Of a stretch of DNA of 46,490 nucleotides, positions 15,899-23,610 are shown piece by piece (position 1 is the first letter of the stretch; every line of letters starts with the position of its first letter). The position numbers and the translations under genes were made by a program. Origin of the DNA: Uliginosibacterium gangwonense (GTDB taxonomy: Bacteria; Pseudomonadota; Gammaproteobacteria; Burkholderiales; Rhodocyclaceae); NCBI GenBank assembly GCA_005239635.1, contig SBBQ01000065.1, positions 1 to 46,490 on the forward strand, read 5' to 3'. The notes under the pieces are model-generated. The model worked only from the letters and a program-made list of their open reading frames with translations. It had not been told where the DNA came from and made no database searches.

Positions 15899-16713
15899 TA
15901 GTTCACCTCTCGCAAACTGACATCGCCACCCAACACGCGCTGTACGCCGCGTCCGGTATCGACCAGTAGCGCACCATCGCTATCAACCGCTAAGCAATTG
16001 CCATGAATCGGTGCCATACCATCCATACGCACTTGCACAAAATGGCCCGCCCAAGCGTGTCTTGCAGCCCAACGGTCGGAAAATGGGGCAAACCCTTCAC
16101 ATGCAAACTCGTCAAGCAGGTGAATTAATTTGCAGAGTATGGCCGCTAAAACCAGATTCCGATCTGGCTGCGCTAGACCTTGCGATAAGGCTGCTGGCGC
16201 AAGGCTGTCCTGATCTGTTTCAGGTGTTTCGAGACCAGAAAGATCAGGCAATTCGACGTTCAGGCCAATGCCAATGATGACATCTAGTCCTGCATCAGCA
16301 TTCGACTGCATGTCCACCAGAATGCCGGCGAGCTTGCCACCCCGAAACAGAACATCATTCGGCCATTTGAGTCGCACGCCGGTCATTCCCAAATCCGCTA
16401 AGGCTTCTGCCACTGCCAAGCCCGCAACCAAACTTAGGCCGGAGACTTTGGCCGGCTCCAGCATGCAGCGCCAACCGAGTGAAAAGGTGAGACTACGCGG
16501 GCCAGAGGAAATCCAATTGCGACCACGCCGGCCACGCCCTTCTGTTTGCTCTTCACAAACAAGCACACTCAACATATCACGTGTCGTGCCTTGCTCAAGT
16601 AGGCTGGCATTTGTACTGGCACATTGTTGAAGCAATGAGAGATCAACACGCGCCGCATCGTCACCCATATGACGGCGAACGACTTCAACATTAAGGGGTG
16701 TAGACTGTGTCAT
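15898..16713 (-). CDS. birA: Biotin-[acetyl-CoA-carboxylase] ligase, short form
   Basis: 271 residues. It activates biotin with ATP and transfers it to the carrier protein of acetyl-CoA carboxylase. Motifs: S33-T-N35, the biotinyl-AMP loop GRGRRGR (59-65), LKWPNDVLFRGGKLAGIL with the catalytic lysine, and GIGLNVELP. There is no N-terminal winged helix, so unlike E. coli BirA this enzyme cannot repress transcription itself. The final 50 residues form the usual SH3-like domain. Two strong inverted repeats lie between it and ntrC. Confidence 0.95.
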   Translation of the reverse strand: MTQSTPLNVEVVRRHMGDDAARVDLSLLQQCASTNASLLEQGTTRDMLSVLVCEEQTEGRGRRGRNWISSGPRSLTFSLGWRCMLEPAKVSGLSLVAGLAVAEALADLGMTGVRLKWPNDVLFRGGKLAGILVDMQSNADAGLDVIIGIGLNVELPDLSGLETPETDQDSLAPAALSQGLAQPDRNLVLAAILCKLIHLLDEFACEGFAPFSDRWAARHAWAGHFVQVRMDGMAPIHGNCLAVDSDGALLVDTGRGVQRVLGGDVSLREVN

Positions 16714-16724
16714 GCGCGTATGTG

Positions 16725-16753
16725 TTGCGTAACCGTTGGTACGTGTTACGCAA
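16725..16753. repeat. 9-base inverted repeat just upstream of birA
   Basis: Read toward birA: TTGCGTAAC, 11 bases, GTTACGCAA, ending 11 bases before the birA ATG. It could be an operator for a dimeric repressor or a 5' UTR hairpin near the ribosome site. Confidence 0.65.
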
Positions 16754-16795
16754 TTATCGCGTATCCGCAGCCCAATGCGGTAGCGTCTTTGTGCA

Positions 16796-16833
16796 ACGAC
16801 GATCCGTCATCGAGGATGACAAAGGACCGTCGT
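16796..16833. repeat. Long imperfect hairpin between ntrC and birA
   Basis: Outer stem ACGACGGTCC/GGATCGTCGT (10 pairs, one G-T), a TTT bulge on one side, inner stem GTCATC/GATGAC with a CTC loop. No T tract follows on the ntrC side. It may be an attenuating or mRNA 3'-end structure. Confidence 0.7.
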
Positions 16834-16857
16834 CAGACAGCCCTTTGTTGGTGATGG

Positions 16858-18294
16858 TTAGTGTTCGCTTGAGTGCGCGTCAGTGTCATCAGCGGCTGGT
16901 GCGCCTTCAATGCCTAGATCCTGAATTTTGCGCGTAATGGTGTTGCGTCCAATACCGAGTAGGTGTGCCGCTTCGATTCGACGGCCGGCGGTATGCGCCA
17001 GTGCGCGGCCAATCGCGATGCGCTCAAAATCATGCAGCAATTTGTCGTACACCGAGCCCGGCTGCTGCACCATTAAGCGGTCAACCTCCACGCCCAAGGC
17101 ACTTTGCCAATCACCCGCCATGGCAGCGGCACCCCCTGCATGCTCACGCAATTCTGGTGGCAGATCTGCCACGTCCACCATCTGCCCCGGCGCCATCACG
17201 GTGAGCCAATGACATAGGTTTTCCAATTGGCGCACATTGCCTTGGAATTCAAGCCCCTGCAATGTACGCATCGCCTGATCAGTCAGTCGCTTCGGCTCTA
17301 CGCCCAATTCCAGCGCGCTGCGCGAGAGAAAGTGACGCACTAGCAAGGGAATGTCTTCGCGACGTTCACGCAAGGGTGGCAAACGCAGGCGAATAACATT
17401 CAGGCGATGAAACAAGTCTTCGCGGAACAAGCCATCACGCACACGCTGCTCAAGATTTTGGTGCGTTGCTGCAATGACTCGTACGTTGGCTTTGATCGGT
17501 GCATGTCCGCCCACGCGATAAAAGTTTCCATCAGACAGCACGCGCAACAACCGTGTTTGCAGCTCTGCTGGCATATCGCCAATTTCGTCTAGGAACAGCG
17601 TGCCGCCTTCTGCTTGCTCAAAGCGACCGCGGCGCATAGTTTGTGCGCCAGTAAAGGCGCCGCGTTCATGGCCAAACAATTCGGACTCCAGCAAGTCGCG
17701 TGGAATCGCAGCGGTGTTAATTGCAACAAAGGGTGCATCGCGACGTGGGCTGTGTTGATGCAATGCGCGCGCAACTAATTCTTTACCACTGCCGGATTCG
17801 CCCGTGATCATCACCGTCACGTGCGATTGCGACAAACGACCAATGGCACGAAAAACTTCTTGCATGGCAGGTGCCTGACCCAGAATTTCTGGCGCAGCAC
17901 CATGGTCTTCCTCTGCACCATTCTGTTCCGCGCTCTCATTCAGCGCGCGGCGCACAAGGTCGACCGCTTGGTCGATATCGAACGGTTTGGGCAGATATTC
18001 AAACGCACCACCCTTAAATGCTTGCACGGCAGAATCAAGATCGGAATACGCGGTCATAATGATGACCGGCAAACCCGGATGTTGGCCCTTAACCTTTTGC
18101 AGCAAGGAAAGGCCTGACTCGCCCGGCATACGAATATCGGACACCAAAACTTGCGGCGTGCCGCCGTGCTCCAGCGCGTCCAACACTTCATTCGCACTAC
18201 CAAAGCTCTTCCACGGAATATCTTCGCGTGTCAGTGCTTTTTCGAACACCCAACGAATCGAACGGTCATCGTCCACAATCCACACCGGATTCAT
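16858..18294 (-). CDS. ntrC: Nitrogen regulation response regulator NtrC (NRI)
   Basis: 478 residues from ATG at 18294; the frame extends upstream to 18324, but AAGAAGGTGG precedes this ATG. Receiver domain with D8-D10 pocket and phospho-Asp53 (VSDIRMPG), AAA+ domain with Walker A GESGSGKE (165-172), the sigma-54 contact loop GAFTGA (212-217), GTLFLDEIGDM and RVIAATHQNL, then a C-terminal Fis-type helix-turn-helix (RIEAAHLLGIGRNTITRKI). It activates sigma-54 promoters under nitrogen limitation. It follows ntrB by 13 bases. Likely targets in this window are the sites before glnA (21661-21708). Confidence 0.97.
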   Translation of the reverse strand: MNPVWIVDDDRSIRWVFEKALTREDIPWKSFGSANEVLDALEHGGTPQVLVSDIRMPGESGLSLLQKVKGQHPGLPVIIMTAYSDLDSAVQAFKGGAFEYLPKPFDIDQAVDLVRRALNESAEQNGAEEDHGAAPEILGQAPAMQEVFRAIGRLSQSHVTVMITGESGSGKELVARALHQHSPRRDAPFVAINTAAIPRDLLESELFGHERGAFTGAQTMRRGRFEQAEGGTLFLDEIGDMPAELQTRLLRVLSDGNFYRVGGHAPIKANVRVIAATHQNLEQRVRDGLFREDLFHRLNVIRLRLPPLRERREDIPLLVRHFLSRSALELGVEPKRLTDQAMRTLQGLEFQGNVRQLENLCHWLTVMAPGQMVDVADLPPELREHAGGAAAMAGDWQSALGVEVDRLMVQQPGSVYDKLLHDFERIAIGRALAHTAGRRIEAAHLLGIGRNTITRKIQDLGIEGAPAADDTDAHSSEH

Positions 18295-18307
18295 GATGCC
18301 ACCTTCT

Positions 18308-19414
18308 TTATTGTGTTGATTCAAGCTTGGACCCGCCTTCTGGATAGGGCAAGGTCAACGTAAAACAAGTACGGCCAGGATGTGAATCCACTTCGATCGA
18401 GCCATGGTGTTGTTGCACAACGCCCTGCGCAATTGTGAGCCCCAATCCCGTGCCACCCTCACGTCCCGACACCAGCGGATAGAAAATTTGCTCACGCAAT
18501 TCCGTTGGAATACCCGGGCCGTTATCAATCACTTGCAATTCCAATGCCAGGCGATAATGTTTTTTTGCCAATGTCACTTGGCGCACGGCACGTGTACGCA
18601 ACATGATTTCGCCATGACCTTTCATGGCCTGCGCGGCATTACGCGTAATGTTGAGCACTGCCTGAATTAATTGCTCACGATCACCTGTCATATCCGGCAG
18701 GCTGGTGTCATAGTCGCGAAGCATTTTGATATCCGAGAACTCAGCCGCAATTAGGCGACGTACACGTTCAAGTATCTCGTGAATACTGACTTCACTTGGT
18801 TGCACACCGCGATTGGATTGCAGCAGACGACTCATCAGGTCTTGCAGGCGATCCGACTCTTTAACGATGATTTGCGTGTATTCGCGCAGCTCACTGTCGT
18901 CCAGCTCACGCTCCAACAGTTGGGCCGAGCCACGAATACCGCCTAGCGGATTTTTAATTTCGTGCGCGAGATTACGAATCAGTTCGCGATGCGCGAGTTG
19001 CTGCTCGGCCAAACGTTCTTCACGCTCAACTTTGAGCTGCTGGTCAATATGGCGAAACTCTAAGATCAGTCTTTTAACGGGGCCATCGACCGGGGTAATG
19101 GTGCAATCTAAATGCAGTGGCCCAAAGCCATCTCGACTGACAGACACATTGTGGCTGGTATGGCTCCAACCGTTTTGAATCACGGTATCAAGTGCCGCAT
19201 TAAGGCGGGGAGAATTGCCGGCGAGATGCGACAATTTTTGGCCAATGGCCTGCCGTTCAGACAACTCAAATAGATTTTGAGCGGCCGGATTGAGATAGCG
19301 CACGCGCAAATCTTCTGACACCAACACAACCGCGAGGGACAGTAAGTCCAACCCTGCAAGCGAAGGGTCCGAAGTCGATATGGCGGGTGTGGCTAAGCTA
19401 GATGTGAGGTCCAT
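18308..19414 (-). CDS. ntrB: Nitrogen regulation histidine kinase NtrB (NRII)
   Basis: 368 residues from ATG at 19414 (TAGGGAAG upstream). Cytoplasmic, without membrane helices. An N-terminal PAS domain (LDLLSLAVVLVSEDLRVRYLNPAAQNLFELS, about 20-115) precedes the H box RNLAHEIKNPLGGIRG, with the phospho-histidine at 151. ATPase motifs: NITRNAAQAM, DNGPGIP and GGTGLGL. It phosphorylates or dephosphorylates NtrC depending on PII and glutamine. Order glnA-DUF4124-ntrB-ntrC is typical of betaproteobacteria. Confidence 0.96.
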   Translation of the reverse strand: MDLTSSLATPAISTSDPSLAGLDLLSLAVVLVSEDLRVRYLNPAAQNLFELSERQAIGQKLSHLAGNSPRLNAALDTVIQNGWSHTSHNVSVSRDGFGPLHLDCTITPVDGPVKRLILEFRHIDQQLKVEREERLAEQQLAHRELIRNLAHEIKNPLGGIRGSAQLLERELDDSELREYTQIIVKESDRLQDLMSRLLQSNRGVQPSEVSIHEILERVRRLIAAEFSDIKMLRDYDTSLPDMTGDREQLIQAVLNITRNAAQAMKGHGEIMLRTRAVRQVTLAKKHYRLALELQVIDNGPGIPTELREQIFYPLVSGREGGTGLGLTIAQGVVQQHHGSIEVDSHPGRTCFTLTLPYPEGGSKLESTQ

Positions 19415-19444
19415 GCGCTTCCCTAAGCAAGAAGCGCGCACATT

Positions 19445-19468
19445 TTGCCAATTACTTTAGATTGGCAA
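19445..19468. repeat. Inverted pair of the overrepresented octamer at the end of the DUF4124 gene
   Basis: TTGCCAAT at 19445-19452 and ATTGGCAA at 19461-19468 face each other across 8 bases and span the last codons and stop of the DUF4124 gene. They can fold into a stem of at least 8 pairs. Neisserial uptake sequences form the same kind of inverted pairs at gene ends, where they double as terminators; here no clear T tract follows. Confidence 0.7.
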
Positions 19469-19931
19469 TTTCTTTTTGCAGCGCCTCAACATTTCGTTCG
19501 TGTAGAGCGACATCATCACGCTTCTGCTGCAGGGTTTCAACGTACTTCTGGTAGTTACGTTCCCCACCTTGCTGCGTGGCTTCTGCGGCTGTTAGGTTTT
19601 TTTTGGCGGTATCGAGCTGCTCACGTTCGGTCGCGAGCTCTTTTTCGAGAATGCTGCGGCGATCGTTATCACGAGATTTTTGAGTTTGCCCATCCACCTT
19701 GGGAAAGTCACCTGACGCTGCACTCGATGAGCTTCCTGCACGGCGTGTTGCGGGCACAGTCGATACGCGTGTTTCACTGCTGAGCTGACTACAACCGCGG
19801 CCAACAGACCGGCTATTGGTATAGGTAATGCGCCCTTCGCTGTCCACACATTTATACACATCTGCATGGCATAGCACAGGTAGCGCAGCTACCAAACACA
19901 CACCGGTCAATCGCAACTTCATCGCAAGCAT
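19452..19931 (-). CDS. DUF4124 periplasmic protein with coiled coil
   Basis: 159 residues from ATG at 19931, chosen because GAGGGG is 7 bases upstream (GTG at 19937 is too close). A signal peptide ends near CHA|DVYKC. The DUF4124 module follows (VYKCVDSEGRITYTNSRSVGRGC), with two cysteines that may pair. After a Ser-rich linker comes a charged coiled coil (RRSILEKELATEREQLDTAKKNL to the end), as in many DUF4124 proteins lying between glnA and ntrB. Function unknown; periplasmic location is likely. An inverted octamer pair covers its end. Confidence 0.85.
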   Translation of the reverse strand: MLAMKLRLTGVCLVAALPVLCHADVYKCVDSEGRITYTNSRSVGRGCSQLSSETRVSTVPATRRAGSSSSAASGDFPKVDGQTQKSRDNDRRSILEKELATEREQLDTAKKNLTAAEATQQGGERNYQKYVETLQQKRDDVALHERNVEALQKEIANLK

Positions 19932-19987
19932 GAACACACCCCTCGCAACCCACTAGACCAAACTTGACTTACTTTAAACGCAGCCCC

Positions 19988-20020
19988 AAAAACAAAGGAC
20001 GGCTAAACAGCCGTCCTTCT
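19988..20020 (-). terminator. Terminator of glnA
   Basis: Minus strand: AAGGACGGCT and AGCCGTCCTT pair perfectly around a GTTT loop, followed by TGTTTTT. It begins 58 bases after the glnA stop. Confidence 0.92.
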
Positions 20021-20077
20021 TTAACGCTTCGCAGCATACCGGGATGACGCGCAACACGCCAGCCCGGTAAAAACGCA

Positions 20078-21487
20078 TTAGATCGAGTAGTACATGTCGT
20101 ATTCGATCGGGTGCGTGGTCATGCGGAACTTGGTCACTTCTTCCATCTTCAGCTCAATGTAAGCGTCGATGAATTCGTCGCTAAACACGCCGCCGCGGGT
20201 CAGGAACTCGCGATCTTTGTCCAGATACTCGAGCGCTTGTTCCAAGCTGGAACATACGGTCGGGATCTTTGCGTCTTCTTCCGGTGGCAGATCGTACAGG
20301 TTCTTGTCGGAAGGATCGCCCGGGTGGATCTTGTTCTGAACGCCATCCAAACCGGCCATCATCAGCGCGGCAAAGCACATGTAGGGGTTTGCACCCGGAT
20401 CCGGGAAGCGGGTTTCGATACGGCGTGCCTTGTCAGACGCAACGTACGGAATACGGATTGAAGCAGAGCGGTTGCGTGCAGAGTAAGCCAGCTTCACCGG
20501 GGCTTCGAAGCCCGGAACCAAACGCTTGTAGGAGTTGGTCAGCGGGTTGGTGATCGCATTCAATGCACGAGCGTGCTTGATGATACCGCCGATGTAGTAC
20601 AGCGCGAACTCGGACAGACCAGCGTAGCCGTTGCCAGCGAACAGGTTCTTGCCGTCCTTCCAGATTGACTGGTGAACGTGCATACCAGAACCGTTGTCGC
20701 CCACAATCGGCTTCGGCATGAAGGTTGCGGTCTTGCCGTAGCCATGGGCTACGTTATGAACCACGTACTTCAGCACTTGAGTTTGGTCAGCGCGACGAAC
20801 CAAGCTGTTGAACTTGGTACCGATTTCGTTTTGACCTGCGGTGGCCACTTCGTGGTGGTGAACTTCAACTTCTACACCACACTGTTCCAGCGCCAAACAC
20901 ATGGCAGCACGGATGTCGTTGTGGCTATCAACCGGCGGAACGGGGAAATAACCACCCTTTACGCCCGGACGGTGACCGGTGTTGCCGCCTTCAATCTTGG
21001 CGTCTGAAGACCATGCAGCTTCGTCAGAGAAAATCTTGCAGTAAGAACCGGACATATCCACTTTCCACTCAACAGAGTCGAAAATGAAGAATTCGGGTTC
21101 CGGACCAAAGTAGGCCACATCACCAATACCAGAGGACTTCAGGTAAGCCTCGGCGCGCTTAGCGATACCACGCGGGCAGCGGTCGTAGGGCTTACGGTCA
21201 GCCGGTTCCAGAACGTCACAGCTGATTACCAGCGTGGTTTCGTCCATGAAAGGATCGAGGAATGCGCTACCTGCATCGGGCATCAGCAGCATGTCAGAGG
21301 CTTGGATGCCTTTCCAGCCGGCGATTGAAGAACCGTCAAATGCGTGGCCATTTTCAAACTTGTCGGAATCAAACATTTTGGCGGGCACGCCCACGTGTTG
21401 TTCTTTGCCGCGCGTATCAGTAAAACGCAGGTCGACGAATTTGACCTCTTGTTCCTGGATGAGGTCGAGTACTTGTTGCGGGGTCAT
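20078..21487 (-). CDS. glnA: Glutamine synthetase, type I
   Basis: 469 residues, standard GSI length. It makes glutamine from glutamate, ammonia and ATP as a dodecamer. Family segments: [33 protein letters not shown]-type ([12 protein letters not shown]), [40 protein letters not shown] and [10 protein letters not shown]. The adenylylation site NLYDLPPEE (Tyr398 counting Met) is intact, so GlnE control is expected. The ribosome site AGGAGA is 7 bases upstream. Two NtrC-type sites and a sigma-54-like element precede it; a strong terminator separates it from DUF4124-ntrBC. Confidence 0.99.
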   Translation of the reverse strand: MTPQQVLDLIQEQEVKFVDLRFTDTRGKEQHVGVPAKMFDSDKFENGHAFDGSSIAGWKGIQASDMLLMPDAGSAFLDPFMDETTLVISCDVLEPADRKPYDRCPRGIAKRAEAYLKSSGIGDVAYFGPEPEFFIFDSVEWKVDMSGSYCKIFSDEAAWSSDAKIEGGNTGHRPGVKGGYFPVPPVDSHNDIRAAMCLALEQCGVEVEVHHHEVATAGQNEIGTKFNSLVRRADQTQVLKYVVHNVAHGYGKTATFMPKPIVGDNGSGMHVHQSIWKDGKNLFAGNGYAGLSEFALYYIGGIIKHARALNAITNPLTNSYKRLVPGFEAPVKLAYSARNRSASIRIPYVASDKARRIETRFPDPGANPYMCFAALMMAGLDGVQNKIHPGDPSDKNLYDLPPEEDAKIPTVCSSLEQALEYLDKDREFLTRGGVFSDEFIDAYIELKMEEVTKFRMTTHPIEYDMYYSI

Positions 21488-21612
21488 GTTGTCTCCTAGC
21501 GGAAAAATCAGTCCGGGCGGTCCCGAATATGTCTCTCAGATCGTGTCTCAGATTGAGCTCAAAAACACTGCTGGGATGGCTTAGCAGCAAACATGCCACC
21601 ATCCACGGCAAG

Positions 21613-21628
21613 GCAAGCTATTGTGCCA
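21613..21628 (-). promoter_or_regulatory. Sigma-54-like element of glnA (spacing one base long)
   Basis: Minus strand TGGCACAATAGCTTGC: both TGGCAC (-24) and TTGC (-12) are perfect, but GG to GC is 13 rather than 12 bases. It lies 125 bases before the glnA ATG and downstream of two NtrC-type sites. Confidence 0.5.
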
Positions 21629-21660
21629 CAAGCCACAACAGGTGCCGCACCAAATTGCAG

Positions 21661-21677
21661 CGCACCATAATAATGCA
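21661..21677. promoter_or_regulatory. NtrC-type binding site 2 (glnA upstream)
   Basis: Toward glnA: TGCATTATTATGGTGCG, two mismatches from TGCACYA-N3-TGGTGCA. Its centre is 31 bases (about three helical turns) from site 1. Confidence 0.7.
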
Positions 21678-21691
21678 AAAATTAATAAATT

Positions 21692-21708
21692 TGCACTAAT
21701 TTGGTGCA
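21692..21708. promoter_or_regulatory. NtrC-type binding site 1 (glnA upstream, overlapping the CDF stop)
   Basis: Toward glnA: TGCACCAAATTAGTGCA, one mismatch from TGCACYA-N3-TGGTGCA. The site covers the last codons and TAG stop of the cation efflux gene. Confidence 0.8.
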
Positions 21709-22880
21709 AACGTTCCGTGCAGCCGAATGGCAGAAAAAGTCTCGCCTTGTTGCTGCTGTCCTTGCATTGCACGCGCATTTTCCGCCAAAGTTTCTGCACG
21801 CCCGGCTTGTTGCAACAAACTCGATAGCACAAATACATCGGCCTCTACTCGGCCGCCCAGAAAATGCAGCACCACGCGCAGCATTTCTTCTGGCGCCAAA
21901 CCCAAACCTTGCTGCAACTGTGCAATGAGCGCGCTACGCCCCATTTTTGGCGCAACCTCATGCCCAACTTGCAAGTCGTCTTCAACATCTACATGCACCA
22001 GAACGTCCATCACATCTGGAATCGCTTCCATGACATCAGCACGTGCCCGCTCGGCAATCCGATGCCCTTCTGACACACTGATGCGCGCATCGACCAAAAT
22101 GTGCGCATCAACCAGCGCCTTATGCGCCATGCGGCGAGTACGCAATTCATGCACATCAATTACGCCCGAAGTTTGCTGCAGTGTGGTACGAATCTGCTGA
22201 ACCTGCTGCTCATCCAAGCCCGTATCAATGAGTTCTTGCAGCGCTTCATACACAAACATGGCACCCATACGTGCAATCATGAAACCGACGATGGCGGCAG
22301 CCAGCAGGTCGAACACGCGATAGCCCATCAGGCTGCCACCAATACCTATCGCCACCACCAAAGACGATGCCGCGTCTGAGCGGGCGTGCCATGCATTGGC
22401 AATAAGCATGGGCGACCGCAAGCGATTGGCCACTGCCAGCATGTAGCGAAACAGCCCTTCTTTAGCCGCGAGCGTGAGCAAAGCAGTCCACAACGCAATC
22501 GGGGCAATCGGGGGCAGGTGCGACATGTCTTGTATGCGCACGCCTGCACTCCACAAAAAGCCCGCCCCTGTCGCCATGAGCAAACCGCCCAACACCAAAG
22601 ACGCAACCGTCTCAATACGCCCGTGACCATAAGGATGCTCATCATCCGCCGGCGTATTGCTATGCCGATTGGCAAAAAGCACCATAAAGTCAGCAATGAG
22701 ATCGGCCAATGAATGCAAGCCGTCTGCAACCAAGCTTTGTGCGTGCGCCAGCAGGCCCACCACGATTTGCACAATGGTCAATACAAGATTGACTGCAATG
22801 CTGATCCAAGTTGAGCGTTTTAATAGGTGCGAGCGCGTCGCATCGTCAATGACTTCGGGTCGAGTAGCGTGTTGTTCCAT
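21696..22880 (-). CDS. Cation diffusion facilitator family transporter
   Basis: 394 residues, six-helix proton-coupled efflux carrier for Zn2+, Fe2+ or related ions. The TM2 metal site is HxxxD (H56, D60 in ADGLHSLADL) and TM5 carries a second HxxxD (NAWHARSDAAS); HPYGHGRIE follows TM2, as usual. The cytoplasmic C-terminal domain (VMEAIPDVMDVLVHVDVED) is present. About 90 residues follow it (from VGHEVAPKMGRSALIAQLQQ), with a Gln-rich end; standard FieF-like proteins stop near 300. It lies upstream of glnA on the same strand, and its stop codon lies inside an NtrC site. Confidence 0.9.
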   Translation of the reverse strand: MEQHATRPEVIDDATRSHLLKRSTWISIAVNLVLTIVQIVVGLLAHAQSLVADGLHSLADLIADFMVLFANRHSNTPADDEHPYGHGRIETVASLVLGGLLMATGAGFLWSAGVRIQDMSHLPPIAPIALWTALLTLAAKEGLFRYMLAVANRLRSPMLIANAWHARSDAASSLVVAIGIGGSLMGYRVFDLLAAAIVGFMIARMGAMFVYEALQELIDTGLDEQQVQQIRTTLQQTSGVIDVHELRTRRMAHKALVDAHILVDARISVSEGHRIAERARADVMEAIPDVMDVLVHVDVEDDLQVGHEVAPKMGRSALIAQLQQGLGLAPEEMLRVVLHFLGGRVEADVFVLSSLLQQAGRAETLAENARAMQGQQQQGETFSAIRLHGTFAPN

Positions 22881-23116
22881 GCAGAGACTCTTTTGGGTGC
22901 GGTCGGCGCGGTAGCGCTTTGCGCGTTACAAGTTAACCCTTGGCGCGGGTCAAAACAGCATTGCTGCATACTCAAAACGACCAATACACTATACTTGGCG
23001 GTATCTATTTTACAGGCCAATCTACTTGGCGATCACGACTCACCTTTGTTTTTACTTAGGCGTATAGCCCACATTCAAAACAAGGTGCAAACGTAGTATT
23101 GCGATACGAGTTCATC
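22881..23116. other. Divergent intergenic region between the CDF gene and nadA
   Basis: 236 bases that must hold the promoters of both genes. TATACT at 22990-22995 (plus) and TATAGT-like words on the minus strand are possible -10 elements, without good -35 partners at normal spacing. Confidence 0.4.
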
Positions 23117-23245
23117 ATGCAAGTTGCCACCATTAAGTTTGATCCGTTCAACGCCATGTCTGACGAAGAAGCGCAGCAGCGCATTCTTGCAGCGCGCGAA
23201 AAACTGGGCAAACACGCCGTCATTTTGGCGCACCACTATCAGCGT
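23117..23245 (+). pseudogene. nadA: Quinolinate synthase N-terminal fragment, cut at the palindrome centre
   Basis: The first 43 codons (MQVATIKFDPF ... to LAHHYQR) match the start of NadA, whose LAHHYQR-D-E segment carries ligands for the dihydroxyacetone-phosphate/iminoaspartate site. At 23245 the frame crosses the fold point and runs on into its own complement (TLIVVRQNDG...), which is not NadA. The remaining 85-90% of the gene, with the [4Fe-4S] cysteines, is missing. ATG at 23117 is taken as start; a TTG at 23099 is an alternative. This break is the clearest sign that the centre is not a natural gene boundary. Confidence 0.85.
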
Positions 23246-23270
23246 ACGCTGATAGTGGTGCGCCAAAATG
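23221..23270. repeat. Palindrome centre / fold point
   Basis: Perfect self-complementarity about AGCGT|ACGCT (23241-23250), with no unpaired loop bases. The left side is nadA codons 36-43; the right side is their complement. Confidence 0.98.
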
Positions 23271-23374
23271 ACGGCGTGTTTGCCCAGTTTTTCGCGCGCT
23301 GCAAGAATGCGCTGCTGCGCTTCTTCGTCAGACATGGCGTTGAACGGATCAAACTTAATGGTGGCAACTTGCAT
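23246..23374 (-). pseudogene. nadA: nadA N-terminal fragment, mirror copy
   Basis: Mirror of 23117-23245: the same 43 codons read leftward from 23374 toward the centre. The two fragments face each other head-on. Confidence 0.85.
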
Positions 23375-23610
23375 GATGAACTCGTATCGCAATACTACGT
23401 TTGCACCTTGTTTTGAATGTGGGCTATACGCCTAAGTAAAAACAAAGGTGAGTCGTGATCGCCAAGTAGATTGGCCTGTAAAATAGATACCGCCAAGTAT
23501 AGTGTATTGGTCGTTTTGAGTATGCAGCAATGCTGTTTTGACCCGCGCCAAGGGTTAACTTGTAACGCGCAAAGCGCTACCGCGCCGACCGCACCCAAAA
23601 GAGTCTCTGC

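Noticed and set aside
23099-23416. 105-residue ORF across the centre as a novel protein
   Set aside because: Its second half is the reverse complement of its first; only the 43-codon NadA part is biological.
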